From Actinomycetota bacterium (GTDB lineage: Bacteria > Actinomycetota > Nitriliruptoria > Nitriliruptorales > Nitriliruptoraceae), in NCBI GenBank assembly GCA_019347575.1, contig JAHWKY010000015.1, positions 1 through 64,000 on the forward strand: a DNA stretch of 64,000 bases, given 5' to 3'. This document shows positions 44,438 to 52,498 of the stretch, piece by piece (the stretch's first letter is position 1; the number at the start of each line of letters is the position of its first letter). The position numbers and the translations under genes are program-made. The notes beneath the pieces are model-generated. The model did no database searches. It saw only the letters and a program-made list of their open reading frames with translations, and had not been told where the DNA came from.

Positions 44438-45343
44438 ATGCACGTCGTCGTAACCGGCGCGGCTGGGTTCATCGGGCACCACGTCGTCGCGGCGTTGGTG
44501 GGACGGGGCGATGAGGTGACCGCGATCGACCGGCGCGGGGGTGCCGGGCCCGGCCGGGCCCTGGTCGACGACCTCGCGGTCCCGTCGGCCGCGAGCATCG
44601 CGGCGCTGGCGACGTGCGATGCGGTCATCCACCTCGCCGGCCGCCCCGGTGTCCGCGACAACGCCCCGCACATCGAGCGGCACCGCATCCGTGACAACGT
44701 GCTCGCAGGCGCCCGTGTCCTCGCTGCGACGCCGCTGGCCACGCCCGTCGTCGTCGCCTCCTCGTCGTCGGTCTACGGCGGCGCCAGGGGGACCTCGGTC
44801 CCGCGACCCTCCCGCGAGGACGACCCCGTCGCCCCCCGAGGTGGCTACGCCGCGTCGAAGGTCGCACTGGAGAGGCTCTGCGTCGAACGCGCTGCGAAGG
44901 GCGGCCGCGTCGCCGTCGCACGACCGTTCACCGTGGCGGGTGAGGGTCAGCGCCCCGACATGGCGATCGCGCGGTGGATCGAGGCGGTACGACGGGGACA
45001 GCCCGTGACCGTCATCGGTAGCCCCCGACGGAGTCGTGATGTGACCGACGTGCGCGACGTCGTCCGAGCGCTGATCGAAATGGTGGACCAGGGCGTGACC
45101 GGCACGCTGAACATCGGGACCGGGGTCGCACACCGACTCGGCGACATCGTCACCAGCATCGCATCCGCGCTCGGCCAGGAGCCACGGGTGAGGGTGGTCG
45201 CCGCCGACGGGGAGGAACCTCCTGCGACCCTCGCCGACACGACCCGGTGCCGACGGCTCCTCGGCTTCGTCCCGGTCACCGACCTCGCTGACATCGTCCG
45301 CCGTCAGGTCGAGTCCGTCCAGCCACTCAAGGAGGCGGTGTGA
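44438..45343 (+). CDS. NAD-dependent nucleotide-sugar epimerase/dehydratase
   Basis: 301 residues, extended SDR. VVVTGAAGFIGHHVV is the NAD loop, SSSSVYGG holds the catalytic Ser, YAASK the Tyr-Lys pair. NIGTGVAHRLGDIV and CRRLLGFVPVTDLADIV are typical of UDP-sugar 4-epimerases. First gene of the iron-box 2 operon; ATG 44438 with GAGGGG. The iron-binding protein follows one base after its stop. Its place in an iron uptake operon is unexpected. Confidence 0.9.
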   Translation: MHVVVTGAAGFIGHHVVAALVGRGDEVTAIDRRGGAGPGRALVDDLAVPSAASIAALATCDAVIHLAGRPGVRDNAPHIERHRIRDNVLAGARVLAATPLATPVVVASSSSVYGGARGTSVPRPSREDDPVAPRGGYAASKVALERLCVERAAKGGRVAVARPFTVAGEGQRPDMAIARWIEAVRRGQPVTVIGSPRRSRDVTDVRDVVRALIEMVDQGVTGTLNIGTGVAHRLGDIVTSIASALGQEPRVRVVAADGEEPPATLADTTRCRRLLGFVPVTDLADIVRRQVESVQPLKEAV

Positions 45344-45344
45344 G

Positions 45345-46352
45345 ATGCGCCATGCCCGTCGCACGATCGCGTCGCTGATCGTCCTGCTCGTCGCCGTGAC
45401 CGCCAGCGGCTGCGGCGGAGGTGCCGACGAGCTGGTGATCTACTCCGGGCGCGGTCGCTCGCTGGTCGGACCACTGCTCGACCAGTTCGCCGAGGAGACG
45501 GGGATCCCCATCGCGGTGCGCTACGGAGACTCCGGTGAGCTCGCCCTGCTGATCGCGGAAGAGGGTGCCGACTCCCCCGCAGACGTGTTCCTGTCACAGA
45601 GCCCGGGGGCGGTCGGGTTCCTCGCCGGCCGTGACCTGCTCGCCCCGCTCGACGAGGACCTTCTCGGACGCGTGGACGAGCGCTTCCGCGCTGGCGATGG
45701 GACCTGGGTCGGCGTGACGGGGCGGCAACGGGTGGTCGTGTACAACCAGGACCTCGTCGACCCCGACGAGCTGCCCTCCTCGGTGTTCGAGCTGACCGAG
45801 CCACCGTACGAGGGACGCATCGCGGTCGCCCCGCAGAACGCTTCGTTCCAGGACTTCGTCACCGCCATGAGGCTGGAGTACGGCGACGACCGCACGCTGA
45901 AGTGGCTGGAGGGCATGGCCGCGAACGGAGCCCGCGTCTACCCGAACAACAACGCCATCGTCGACGCCGTCAGTCGGGGCGAGGCCGAGCTCGGCCTGGT
46001 CAACCACTACTACAACTTCCGCTTCCTCGAGGAGGACCCCGACCTGCCGAGCCGCAACCACGTGCTCCCCGATGGTGACATCGGCGCTCTGCTCATCACC
46101 TCCAGCGTGAGCATCCTCGCCAGCTCCGACGACGGCGAGCGAGGTGACCGCTTCGCGTCGTTCCTGCTCTCCGAGGAGGCGCAGCGATACTTCTCCGACG
46201 AGACCTTCGAGTACCCCCTCGCTGCCGGGGTGGAACCGTCGCAGGAGCTGCCCCCGCTGGGATCGCTCGAGGTACCGGACGTGGACGTCGATGCGCTGTC
46301 CGACCTGGCGACGACCACCGACCTGATCGCGCAGAGTGGCCTCTCCGGTTGA
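45345..46352 (+). CDS. fbpA: Ferric iron ABC transporter substrate-binding lipoprotein (FbpA/FutA-like)
   Basis: 335 residues. Lipoprotein signal ending in VTASGCGGG. Type II periplasmic-binding fold opening with LVIYSGRGRSLVGPLLDQFAEETG, then VTGRQRVVVYNQDLV, and the adjacent tyrosines in GLVNHYYNF near residue 222 that bind Fe3+ in FbpA/FutA proteins. Exported and lipid-anchored to capture ferric iron. Start 45345, translation-coupled to the epimerase; its stop overlaps the permease by 17 bases. Confidence 0.92.
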   Translation: MRHARRTIASLIVLLVAVTASGCGGGADELVIYSGRGRSLVGPLLDQFAEETGIPIAVRYGDSGELALLIAEEGADSPADVFLSQSPGAVGFLAGRDLLAPLDEDLLGRVDERFRAGDGTWVGVTGRQRVVVYNQDLVDPDELPSSVFELTEPPYEGRIAVAPQNASFQDFVTAMRLEYGDDRTLKWLEGMAANGARVYPNNNAIVDAVSRGEAELGLVNHYYNFRFLEEDPDLPSRNHVLPDGDIGALLITSSVSILASSDDGERGDRFASFLLSEEAQRYFSDETFEYPLAAGVEPSQELPPLGSLEVPDVDVDALSDLATTTDLIAQSGLSG

Positions 46353-47979
46353 CCCCACCCTCCTGACGGAGGCACCGACCCCCCCGCGCCGCGCCGGGCG
46401 GCCAGCGGCCTGGCTGACCACCGTGACCAGCGGAGTGGCCCTGCTGTTCGCCGCGCCACTGGGCTTCCTCGTCATCCGCAACCTCTCGCGGGGCGGTGAC
46501 TTCGTCCGGCTCGCGACCTCGCCCGCGACCCTCGGACCTCTGGCGCGGAGCCTGTTGCTCGGGATCACCGTCACCATCGCCGCAGCCGTCATCGGCACGC
46601 TGTCGGCGTGGCTCGTCGTCCGCACGGACGTCCGGGGCGCACGTCTGTGGCGCGTGCTGCTCGCTCTCCCCCTCGTGATCCCGTCGTTCATCGGAGCCTT
46701 CTCGCTACTGGCGGCGTTCGCCCCTGGTGGCCTGATCGAGGGTGCCCTCGCGCCGCTCGGCGTGGCGCGCCTACCCGAGTTCCGGGGCTACGCAGCCGCC
46801 TCGTTCGTTCTCACGCTGCTCACCTTCCCCTACGTCTACCTCCCCGTGGCGGCCCGGCTCGACCAACTCTCGCCGTCGCTCGAGGAGTCCGCCCGGTTGC
46901 TGGGACGGCGCCCGTTGGAAGTCTTCACGAGCATCGTCCTGCCACAGATCCGCGGCGCCGTCCTCGCCGGCTCGCTGCTCGTGTTCCTCTACACCATCAG
47001 CGACTTCGGCGCGGTGCAGCTCCTGCGCTACGACACGCTCACGCGGGCGATCTTCGAGACCCGCGTCTTCGACTCCGCCACGTCGCTGACGCTGAGCCTC
47101 CAGCTGGGCCTTCTGGCCATCCTGATCGCGGCCTCGGAGCGCGGGATCACGAAGGGGCCGACCGTCTCGGCGGGGCCGCGTGCCGTCCGAGGACTGCGGT
47201 TGGAGCTCGGGAGGTGGCGTGCGGTCGCGACCGCGGTCGTCGCTGCGACGGTCGGGCTGGCGCTGCTGGCTCCCGTGGCGGTGCTCACCTTCTGGTCGGT
47301 GCGTGGGCTCGTGCGTGGATCGGGGCGGGCGAGCGCGGTCGCTGCGGACGTGGGGCAGCTCGTCGCTCCGGCGGTCAACACCGCCGTCGTCAGCGTGGTC
47401 AGCGCGGTGGTAGCGGTCATCATCGTGCTGCCGGTCGCGTACCTGACGGTCCGCCGCCCCAGCCGCACGGGGGGGGTCGCGAACGCGGTCGTGGTCGGCG
47501 GGTTCGCCCTGCCGGGTCTGGCGATCGCGCTCGCCCTGACGTTCTGGACCCTCCGCACACCGGGGCCGTTACGCGGCCTGTACCAGACCATGTCGCTGCT
47601 GGTGTTCGCCTACGTGGTGCACTTCGGGGCGCAGGCCCTGCGCACCGCGCAGGTCGCGGTCGCCGGTATCCCGCCTCGCCTGGAGGACGCCGCGCGCTCG
47701 CTCGGCGCGGGGCGCATGCGCCGGCTCTGGACCCTCGAGCTGCCGCTCATGACACCCGGCCTGCTCGCGGGCGCGGGTCTGGTGCTGCTCTCGACGATGA
47801 AGGAGCTGCCCGCGACGCTGCTGCTGGCTCCGGCCGGCTTCGAGACGCTCGCCACCCGGATCTGGGTCGCCGCGGAGGACGCGTTCGTCGCCGACGCGAG
47901 CATCGCGTCGCTGATCCTGATCGCGCTGTCCGGCGTGCTGACCTGGATCCTCGTGATCCGGCGGTCCGCGGCGCTGTGA
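46336..47979 (+). CDS. fbpB: Ferric iron ABC transporter permease, two fused domains (FbpB-like)
   Basis: 547 residues and about twelve membrane helices, in two halves each carrying an EAA coupling motif: SLEESARLLGRRPLEVFTSIVLPQIRG near residue 200 and RLEDAARSLGAGRMRRLWTLELP near 460. This twin-domain layout is typical of FbpB/SfuB. GTG 46336 lies inside the binding-protein gene. The partner ATPase at 40155 is separate. Its stop overlaps the GT-C gene (GTGA). Confidence 0.93.
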   Translation: MASPVDPTLLTEAPTPPRRAGRPAAWLTTVTSGVALLFAAPLGFLVIRNLSRGGDFVRLATSPATLGPLARSLLLGITVTIAAAVIGTLSAWLVVRTDVRGARLWRVLLALPLVIPSFIGAFSLLAAFAPGGLIEGALAPLGVARLPEFRGYAAASFVLTLLTFPYVYLPVAARLDQLSPSLEESARLLGRRPLEVFTSIVLPQIRGAVLAGSLLVFLYTISDFGAVQLLRYDTLTRAIFETRVFDSATSLTLSLQLGLLAILIAASERGITKGPTVSAGPRAVRGLRLELGRWRAVATAVVAATVGLALLAPVAVLTFWSVRGLVRGSGRASAVAADVGQLVAPAVNTAVVSVVSAVVAVIIVLPVAYLTVRRPSRTGGVANAVVVGGFALPGLAIALALTFWTLRTPGPLRGLYQTMSLLVFAYVVHFGAQALRTAQVAVAGIPPRLEDAARSLGAGRMRRLWTLELPLMTPGLLAGAGLVLLSTMKELPATLLLAPAGFETLATRIWVAAEDAFVADASIASLILIALSGVLTWILVIRRSAAL

Positions 47980-49397
47980 CCGGTCAGGAGCCGTCGCGGC
48001 GCCGTCTGGCCGTGGCAACGCTGCTCGCCGCGGTCCTTTCCGTCGCCGCCGTCCTGCCGGGGGCGTGGGCACGATCGACCTACGGCAACCACACCTCCGG
48101 GGACGAACCCCACTACCTGCTCACCGCCATCTCGTTGGGTGAGGACGCCTCCCTCGATGTCCGCGACGAGGTCGCCGACGAGCGCTACCGACCGTTCCAC
48201 GAGCAGCGCCTGAAGGTCCAGGCCGCGGAGCGCGACGACGGGACGATGGTCGTCCCCCACGATCCGCTGCTGCCCGCGCTCCTCGCGGGTCCCGTCCGCC
48301 TCGGCGGATGGCTCGCCGCCAAGCTGGCGCTCGCGCTCGTCGCGGGCGCGCTGGCGGCGCTGCTGGTGTGGACCGGCGTGCGACGGTTCCACCTCCCGTT
48401 GTCGGTGGTGGTGCCGACCGTGGTGCTGTTCGTCGCCACGGCCCCGCTCGCCGCCTACGGCACGCAGGTCTACCCCGAGCTGCCGGCCGCGCTAGCCGTG
48501 ACCGTTGCGGCTGCCGCGCTGCTCGGCCCCTTCCACCGCGGTGGCCAGGCTGCCCTCGTCCTCGCGGCGATCGGGCTGCCGTGGCTGTCGGTCAAGTACG
48601 TCCCGGTGGCAGCCGTCCTCGTCGCCATCGGGGCGTGGCAGCTCCACCGGCGCGGTGCGCGGCGCGCCCTCATCGGCTGGTCCGCAATGCTGGCGCTAGT
48701 GGGACTCACGTACGCGGTCGCCCACCTCGCCTGGTACGGGGGATGGACCGTCTACGCGTCGGGCGAGTTCTTCCGCGAGGCCGGCGGCGAGCTGACCGTC
48801 GTCGGCACCCGCCCTCGCTACGCCGCACGCAGCCAGCGTCTCATCGGGTTGCTGGTGGACCGCCACTTCGGCCTGGCCGCGTGGCAGCCGGCATGGCTGG
48901 CGGTCGTCCCGGCGCTGGCGGCGCTCGCGAGGTCGCGGCCACGGGGCTGGGCGGTGATCGCGGCGCCGACCCTCGTCGGCTGGCTCGTGGCCACGTTCGT
49001 CGCGCTGACGATGCACGGGTGGTGGTTCCCCGGGCGTCAGGTCGTCGTCGTGCTCCCACTGCTGGTGCTGGCGATCGCGTGGTGGGCCGCCCGGTCGCGT
49101 GTCGCGCGCTCGGTCGTGTGGACCCTCGGGGCCTTCGGGGCGGTCACCTGGGCGTGGTTCCTGGTCTCTGCCCTCAACGGCGACGTGACCGTGATCGTGG
49201 ACTTCGCCGCTATCGGCGACCCGATCTTCCAGGTCCGTCAGCCGCTGCTGCCCGACTACGTCCGACCGGGCGTCGGCACGTGGGTCAGGCACGGGGCGTG
49301 GATCGGGCTCGCCGTCGCCGTCGGCGCGTGGTCCTGGCGCCGGCCCGCCGGTGGTCGGGGTCCCATCTGGTCAGCTCGTTCCGGTCCCCGTGGGTGA
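47976..49397 (+). CDS. Integral-membrane GT-C-type glycosyltransferase-like protein
   Basis: 473 residues with about 9-11 membrane helices. An Asp-Glu pair (GNHTSGDEPHYLLTAI) sits in the first extracytoplasmic loop, as in polyprenyl-phosphate-dependent GT-C enzymes (PMT/ArnT type). MHGWWFPGRQVVVVLPLLVLA resembles their C-terminal part. It should transfer a sugar from a lipid carrier on the outer face. GTG 47976 is coupled to the permease (GTGA). It converges with the small lipoprotein, overlapping by 27 bases. Confidence 0.8.
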   Translation: MTGQEPSRRRLAVATLLAAVLSVAAVLPGAWARSTYGNHTSGDEPHYLLTAISLGEDASLDVRDEVADERYRPFHEQRLKVQAAERDDGTMVVPHDPLLPALLAGPVRLGGWLAAKLALALVAGALAALLVWTGVRRFHLPLSVVVPTVVLFVATAPLAAYGTQVYPELPAALAVTVAAAALLGPFHRGGQAALVLAAIGLPWLSVKYVPVAAVLVAIGAWQLHRRGARRALIGWSAMLALVGLTYAVAHLAWYGGWTVYASGEFFREAGGELTVVGTRPRYAARSQRLIGLLVDRHFGLAAWQPAWLAVVPALAALARSRPRGWAVIAAPTLVGWLVATFVALTMHGWWFPGRQVVVVLPLLVLAIAWWAARSRVARSVVWTLGAFGAVTWAWFLVSALNGDVTVIVDFAAIGDPIFQVRQPLLPDYVRPGVGTWVRHGAWIGLAVAVGAWSWRRPAGGRGPIWSARSGPRG

Positions 49398-49562
49398 GCC
49401 GGTGTGGGTACCTGACTGCGACCCCGTGTGGGTGCCGGACTGCGATCCGGTCTCGTTGCCGCCCCCGTCGATCTCGCGGACGCCGCCGCCGTCGTCGGTG
49501 CCGCACGCCGCGGTCAGGATCATCCCAGCTGCCAGCAACGCGCCGGTGAGTCGTCGTGTCAT
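49371..49562 (-). CDS. Small lipoprotein with GTHTGSQ repeats, iron-box controlled
   Basis: 63 residues. Lipoprotein-like signal (LTGALLAAGMILTAACGTDD), then an acidic/Gly-rich linker and a tail made of repeated Ser-Gly-Thr-His-Thr-Gly units (SQSGTHTGSQSGTHTGSPTG). No fold is expected and I do not recognise it. ATG 49562 has GGAGG nine bases upstream. Iron box 3 lies 42-63 bases before the start. Probably iron-repressed. The His/Ser/Thr tail could be a metal-binding or glycosylated surface tag (inference). Confidence 0.7.
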   Translation of the reverse strand: MTRRLTGALLAAGMILTAACGTDDGGGVREIDGGGNETGSQSGTHTGSQSGTHTGSPTGTGTS

Positions 49563-49603
49563 CGCGTGGGACCTCCAGGTCGGTACCCGCCGCCGAGGGG
49601 GCA

Positions 49604-49625
49604 AGGTTAGGGAAGCCTAACCTAT
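49604..49625. promoter_or_regulatory. Iron box 3, highly symmetric
   Basis: AGGTTAGG-N4-CCTAACCT is a perfect 8-bp inverted repeat (49604-49623). TTAGGGAAGCCTAACCTAT within it matches the IdeR consensus at 16 of 19 positions. It lies just upstream of the small lipoprotein (minus) and 137 bases from the LPRTG mini-protein start (plus). Confidence 0.85.
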
Positions 49626-49761
49626 CTCTAGCGTGCGACCGCAAGTCTGGACTAGGCCGTCCGGACCCCCGTGAAACCCCTCGTTCGGTCCATACCGCCG
49701 CCCGTTCGCGTCGCCGACAGTTACCGAAGAACCACCTAGAGGTGGGACGGAGGATCCACGC

Positions 49762-50070
49762 GTGACCCAGGCCCTGCACCGCCACCGCACACACCTGCTG
49801 GTGTGTGTGCTGTGCATCGCGCTCGGGCCGTGGCTGATCCTCGCCACGCCTGCGGCCGCGCAGAACGCGCAGACTGTGGACGTATTCGTCACCGTTCCCC
49901 ACGACTCGGGGCCAGCCGGGCCCGACGCCCCGTCCGCGAGTCCCGATGAACCCCTCCCCCGCACCGGCGCTTCGGCGCGAGACCTCACCGTGATCGCTAC
50001 GGCGCTGGTCGCGCTCGGAACCGCCGTGCTCAAGTCAACCAACTCCCTGAAGCGAGCTTCCCATGCGTAA
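49762..50070 (+). CDS. Exported mini-protein with LPRTG sorting-like motif
   Basis: 102 residues. Signal peptide ending near TPAAAQNA, then only about 40 residues (QTVDVFVTVPHDSGPAG), then LPRTG, a hydrophobic segment (LTVIATALVALGTAVL) and basic end (KSTNSLKRASHA). Too small to be an adhesin by itself. It may be a subunit or anchor of a surface structure with the next two genes. GTG 49762 follows GGAGG by eight bases. The stop overlaps the following gene by 8 bases. Confidence 0.75.
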   Translation: MTQALHRHRTHLLVCVLCIALGPWLILATPAAAQNAQTVDVFVTVPHDSGPAGPDAPSASPDEPLPRTGASARDLTVIATALVALGTAVLKSTNSLKRASHA

Positions 50071-51070
50071 GCGCCACCTCCTCACCACCTCCATCATCGC
50101 CGCTGCCACCGTCGCCATCGCGTCCGGGGCGATCGCGCAGGAGACCTCCTCCACGGATCTGACCGTGGTCAACATCGCCGGCTCCCGTGACATGACGATC
50201 TTGTCCGTGGGCGGCGGGGCGTTCACCTCCGTGGAGCTGGGTACCGCCCGCGAGGTGCCGTTCCTGGCGAACGTGACCGACCTGTTCTACGAGAACGTCG
50301 GCTACGAACTCAACGCGTCGATGTCCAACCTGTACCCGCTCGACGGGACGACCCCGGTGTGCGGGACCGAGCCCGGAGACTTCATCCCGTCGGGGACGTT
50401 GTCGGTCGGCTTCCCGGCCGAGGACGCCTTCGCCCTCGGTGACGTCAGCGCGCTCGCTGAGCCGGTGTTCACGCTGACCGGGACGGTCAGCGGCACGATC
50501 GCCTCGCTCACCGGCCTCACCGTGGGTGACCCGCTGATCGGCACGCTCGACGGCCAGCAGCTCGACGTCGCGCTCGACGAGCTCCTCAACACGCTGCCGC
50601 TCGACGCGGCCAACGGTGCCGGTGGCGCCTTCGCCGCGCCGCTGGCGCATCCGGTGTGCGGCGCCGGGGCCACCACCCCGACCCCCGTCGGCGTGCAGAC
50701 GGGCGACCCGAACGACACGTTCGACTTCGCAGCGCTCGAGGCCACCATCTTCGACCTCATCGCCGACGGTGCCCTGACCCTCAGCCCCGCCGACCTCGTC
50801 TCCGAGGACATCTTCTCGCAGGCCGGGATCGACGGAGCGATCCGGCAGGCGATCCTCGACGCCGGCGGCACGCTGCCGCTCCTCAGTTCGGAACTCGACA
50901 CCGTGGTCGCGGAGCTCCGCAGCACCATGACCGTGACCCTCGACGTGGCCGCGTTGCTGGGACAAACGGGCATCTACAACACGGTGGCGGAACTGGTGGT
51001 CGGTGACCTCACCTCCTTCGATGCGGGCACCTACGGTGGCAGGCTGGAGTTCACGCTCATCGACAAGTAG
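50063..51070 (+). CDS. Exported protein of unknown family in surface-protein operon
   Basis: 335 residues. Signal peptide (LLTTSIIAAATVAIASGAIA). The mature part is acidic and beta-rich (DLTVVNIAGSRDMTILSVGGGAF, FTLTGTVSGTIASLTGLTVG) with no anchor. Two Cys (TPVCGTEPGDF, HPVCGAGAT) could form a disulfide. Composition and context (next gene DUF916-like) recall the secreted WxL-type or pilus-like subunits of Gram-positive operons, but there is no WxL motif I can see. ATG 50063, overlapping the LPRTG gene. Confidence 0.8.
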   Translation: MRKRHLLTTSIIAAATVAIASGAIAQETSSTDLTVVNIAGSRDMTILSVGGGAFTSVELGTAREVPFLANVTDLFYENVGYELNASMSNLYPLDGTTPVCGTEPGDFIPSGTLSVGFPAEDAFALGDVSALAEPVFTLTGTVSGTIASLTGLTVGDPLIGTLDGQQLDVALDELLNTLPLDAANGAGGAFAAPLAHPVCGAGATTPTPVGVQTGDPNDTFDFAALEATIFDLIADGALTLSPADLVSEDIFSQAGIDGAIRQAILDAGGTLPLLSSELDTVVAELRSTMTVTLDVAALLGQTGIYNTVAELVVGDLTSFDAGTYGGRLEFTLIDK

Positions 51071-52076
51071 GCCGAGCAGAGGACGCCCCGTAGGTCATCC
51101 GACGAGGGGAAGACGGCGACGGATCGCGCGACGAGGCCTCATCACCGGGGCCCTCGTCGCGTTCCTCGTCGGCACGCTCCCGGCCTGGGCAGGCGAGACC
51201 GACACGTTCCGGTTCGAGCCGACCCCGCTCGAGGTCGACGGTGAGATCCGCCGCACGTTCGACGCGGCGATCCCACCCGGAACCGCGGTCCGGGACGCGG
51301 TCGCGCTCACGAACAAGACCGACGAGACCCGCACGTTCCGGGTCTTCGCGGCCGACGCGCGCGAGGATCCCGACACGGGCCGCACCGGCGTCGCCAGCTT
51401 CGGCGCCGAACCCACGGGCGTCGGTGCATGGATCTCGATGGACGGAGGGAACAGCCGCGAGGTGACGTTGCCAGGTCAGCAGCGCCTCGAGATCCCGTTC
51501 GAGATCGCTCGGCCGGCCGACGCCACGGTTGGGGGCCTCGGGGCGCTCGTCGCCGAGGAGGTCGCCCAGGGCGAAGGCTCAGGCATCGAGGTGTCGTTCC
51601 GGGTTGCGATCCTCGTCGATGCTCGGGGTGACCCGGGCAGCGAGCCCGGCCTTCGCATCAGTGAGCTCGAACTCCACGCCCCGTTGCAGTTGCTGCCGCG
51701 CAACGCCACGATCCGGGCGTCCGTCCGCAACGAGACGTCGCGCCCGACCAGCGTCGAGGTCGTGTTCACGGTCGAGGCCCTGTTGGGCAGCACCTGGGAG
51801 CTGCCAGCCGGATCGTTCGACCTCGAACCGGGCCAGGCGGCGAGCATCGAGACCCCGTGGGTGACCGTGCCGGAGACGGGCGCCCTCGTCGAGGTCAGCG
51901 CCGACGCGACCTGGCGTGGCGGGACGATCGTGGAACGCACCGGCCGGACGGTGATCATGCCGCTGTGGCTGCCACTCGGGCTGATCCTGCTGACCGGATG
52001 GCTGCTGGTGCGGGAGGTCCGGCGGCGGGAGCAGGAGCCGCTGACGGAGACCTCGGAGGCCGCCCCGTCTACGTGA
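51036..52076 (+). CDS. DUF916-like exported protein with C-terminal membrane anchor
   Basis: About 346 residues. Basic N-region then signal helix (GLITGALVAFLVGTLPAWAGE). Domain 1 has the chaperone/Ig-like pattern (FRFEPTPLEVDG...VALTNKTDETRTFRVFAADA...GAWISM), domain 2 another beta-sandwich (ATIRASVRNETSRPTSVEVVFTVEAL), followed by a membrane helix (IMPLWLPLGLILLTGWLLV) and a charged tail. This order is that of WxL-interacting DUF916 proteins. The start is uncertain (51003, 51021 or GTG 51036), and all overlap the previous gene. Confidence 0.78.
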   Translation: MAGWSSRSSTSRPSRGRPVGHPTRGRRRRIARRGLITGALVAFLVGTLPAWAGETDTFRFEPTPLEVDGEIRRTFDAAIPPGTAVRDAVALTNKTDETRTFRVFAADAREDPDTGRTGVASFGAEPTGVGAWISMDGGNSREVTLPGQQRLEIPFEIARPADATVGGLGALVAEEVAQGEGSGIEVSFRVAILVDARGDPGSEPGLRISELELHAPLQLLPRNATIRASVRNETSRPTSVEVVFTVEALLGSTWELPAGSFDLEPGQAASIETPWVTVPETGALVEVSADATWRGGTIVERTGRTVIMPLWLPLGLILLTGWLLVREVRRREQEPLTETSEAAPST

Positions 52077-52095
52077 CGCGCCCTATCCTCACCGC

Positions 52096-52491
52096 ATGGC
52101 ACGTAGCGGACCACCGGCGTACGCCTGGGACTGGTTCTCCCGGCAGCGGCTGCTGTGGGACGCCGTGCGGCAACGCCTGGCACACCACACGCACCCGGCC
52201 TCCCCTCGCTACCGCAGCGCCCAGACCAAGTCCGACGTCGTGACGCTCCTGCGTGCGGATTACGGCCGCGACGACGACGTCCGCGCCGTCGTCGACCGGA
52301 CCGTGAGCGAGCTGGTGTTCCTCGACCGCACCGACGTGCCGTTCGACCGCCTCGGGCACCGCAACCCGCCGCGCGGCCTGCGCTGGTGGTGGACGGCCCT
52401 GACCGGCGAGGAGGTCGAACGCGACGCGCCGGTCGTCTCTCAACCGACCCAGCTCACCCTCGACGAGGTCCACGAGGGCTACGGCGGCTGA
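52096..52491 (+). CDS. Hypothetical protein, 131 residues
   Basis: Not recognised. Soluble, Arg- and Trp-rich (YAWDWFSRQRLLWDAVRQRLAHHTH, PRGLRWWWTALTGEEVERD). Starts at ATG 52096, 19 bases after the DUF916-like gene. Tail-to-tail with the M23-like peptidase with a seven-base gap. No export signal. Confidence 0.6.
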   Translation: MARSGPPAYAWDWFSRQRLLWDAVRQRLAHHTHPASPRYRSAQTKSDVVTLLRADYGRDDDVRAVVDRTVSELVFLDRTDVPFDRLGHRNPPRGLRWWWTALTGEEVERDAPVVSQPTQLTLDEVHEGYGG

Positions 52492-52498
52492 GCCCGCG

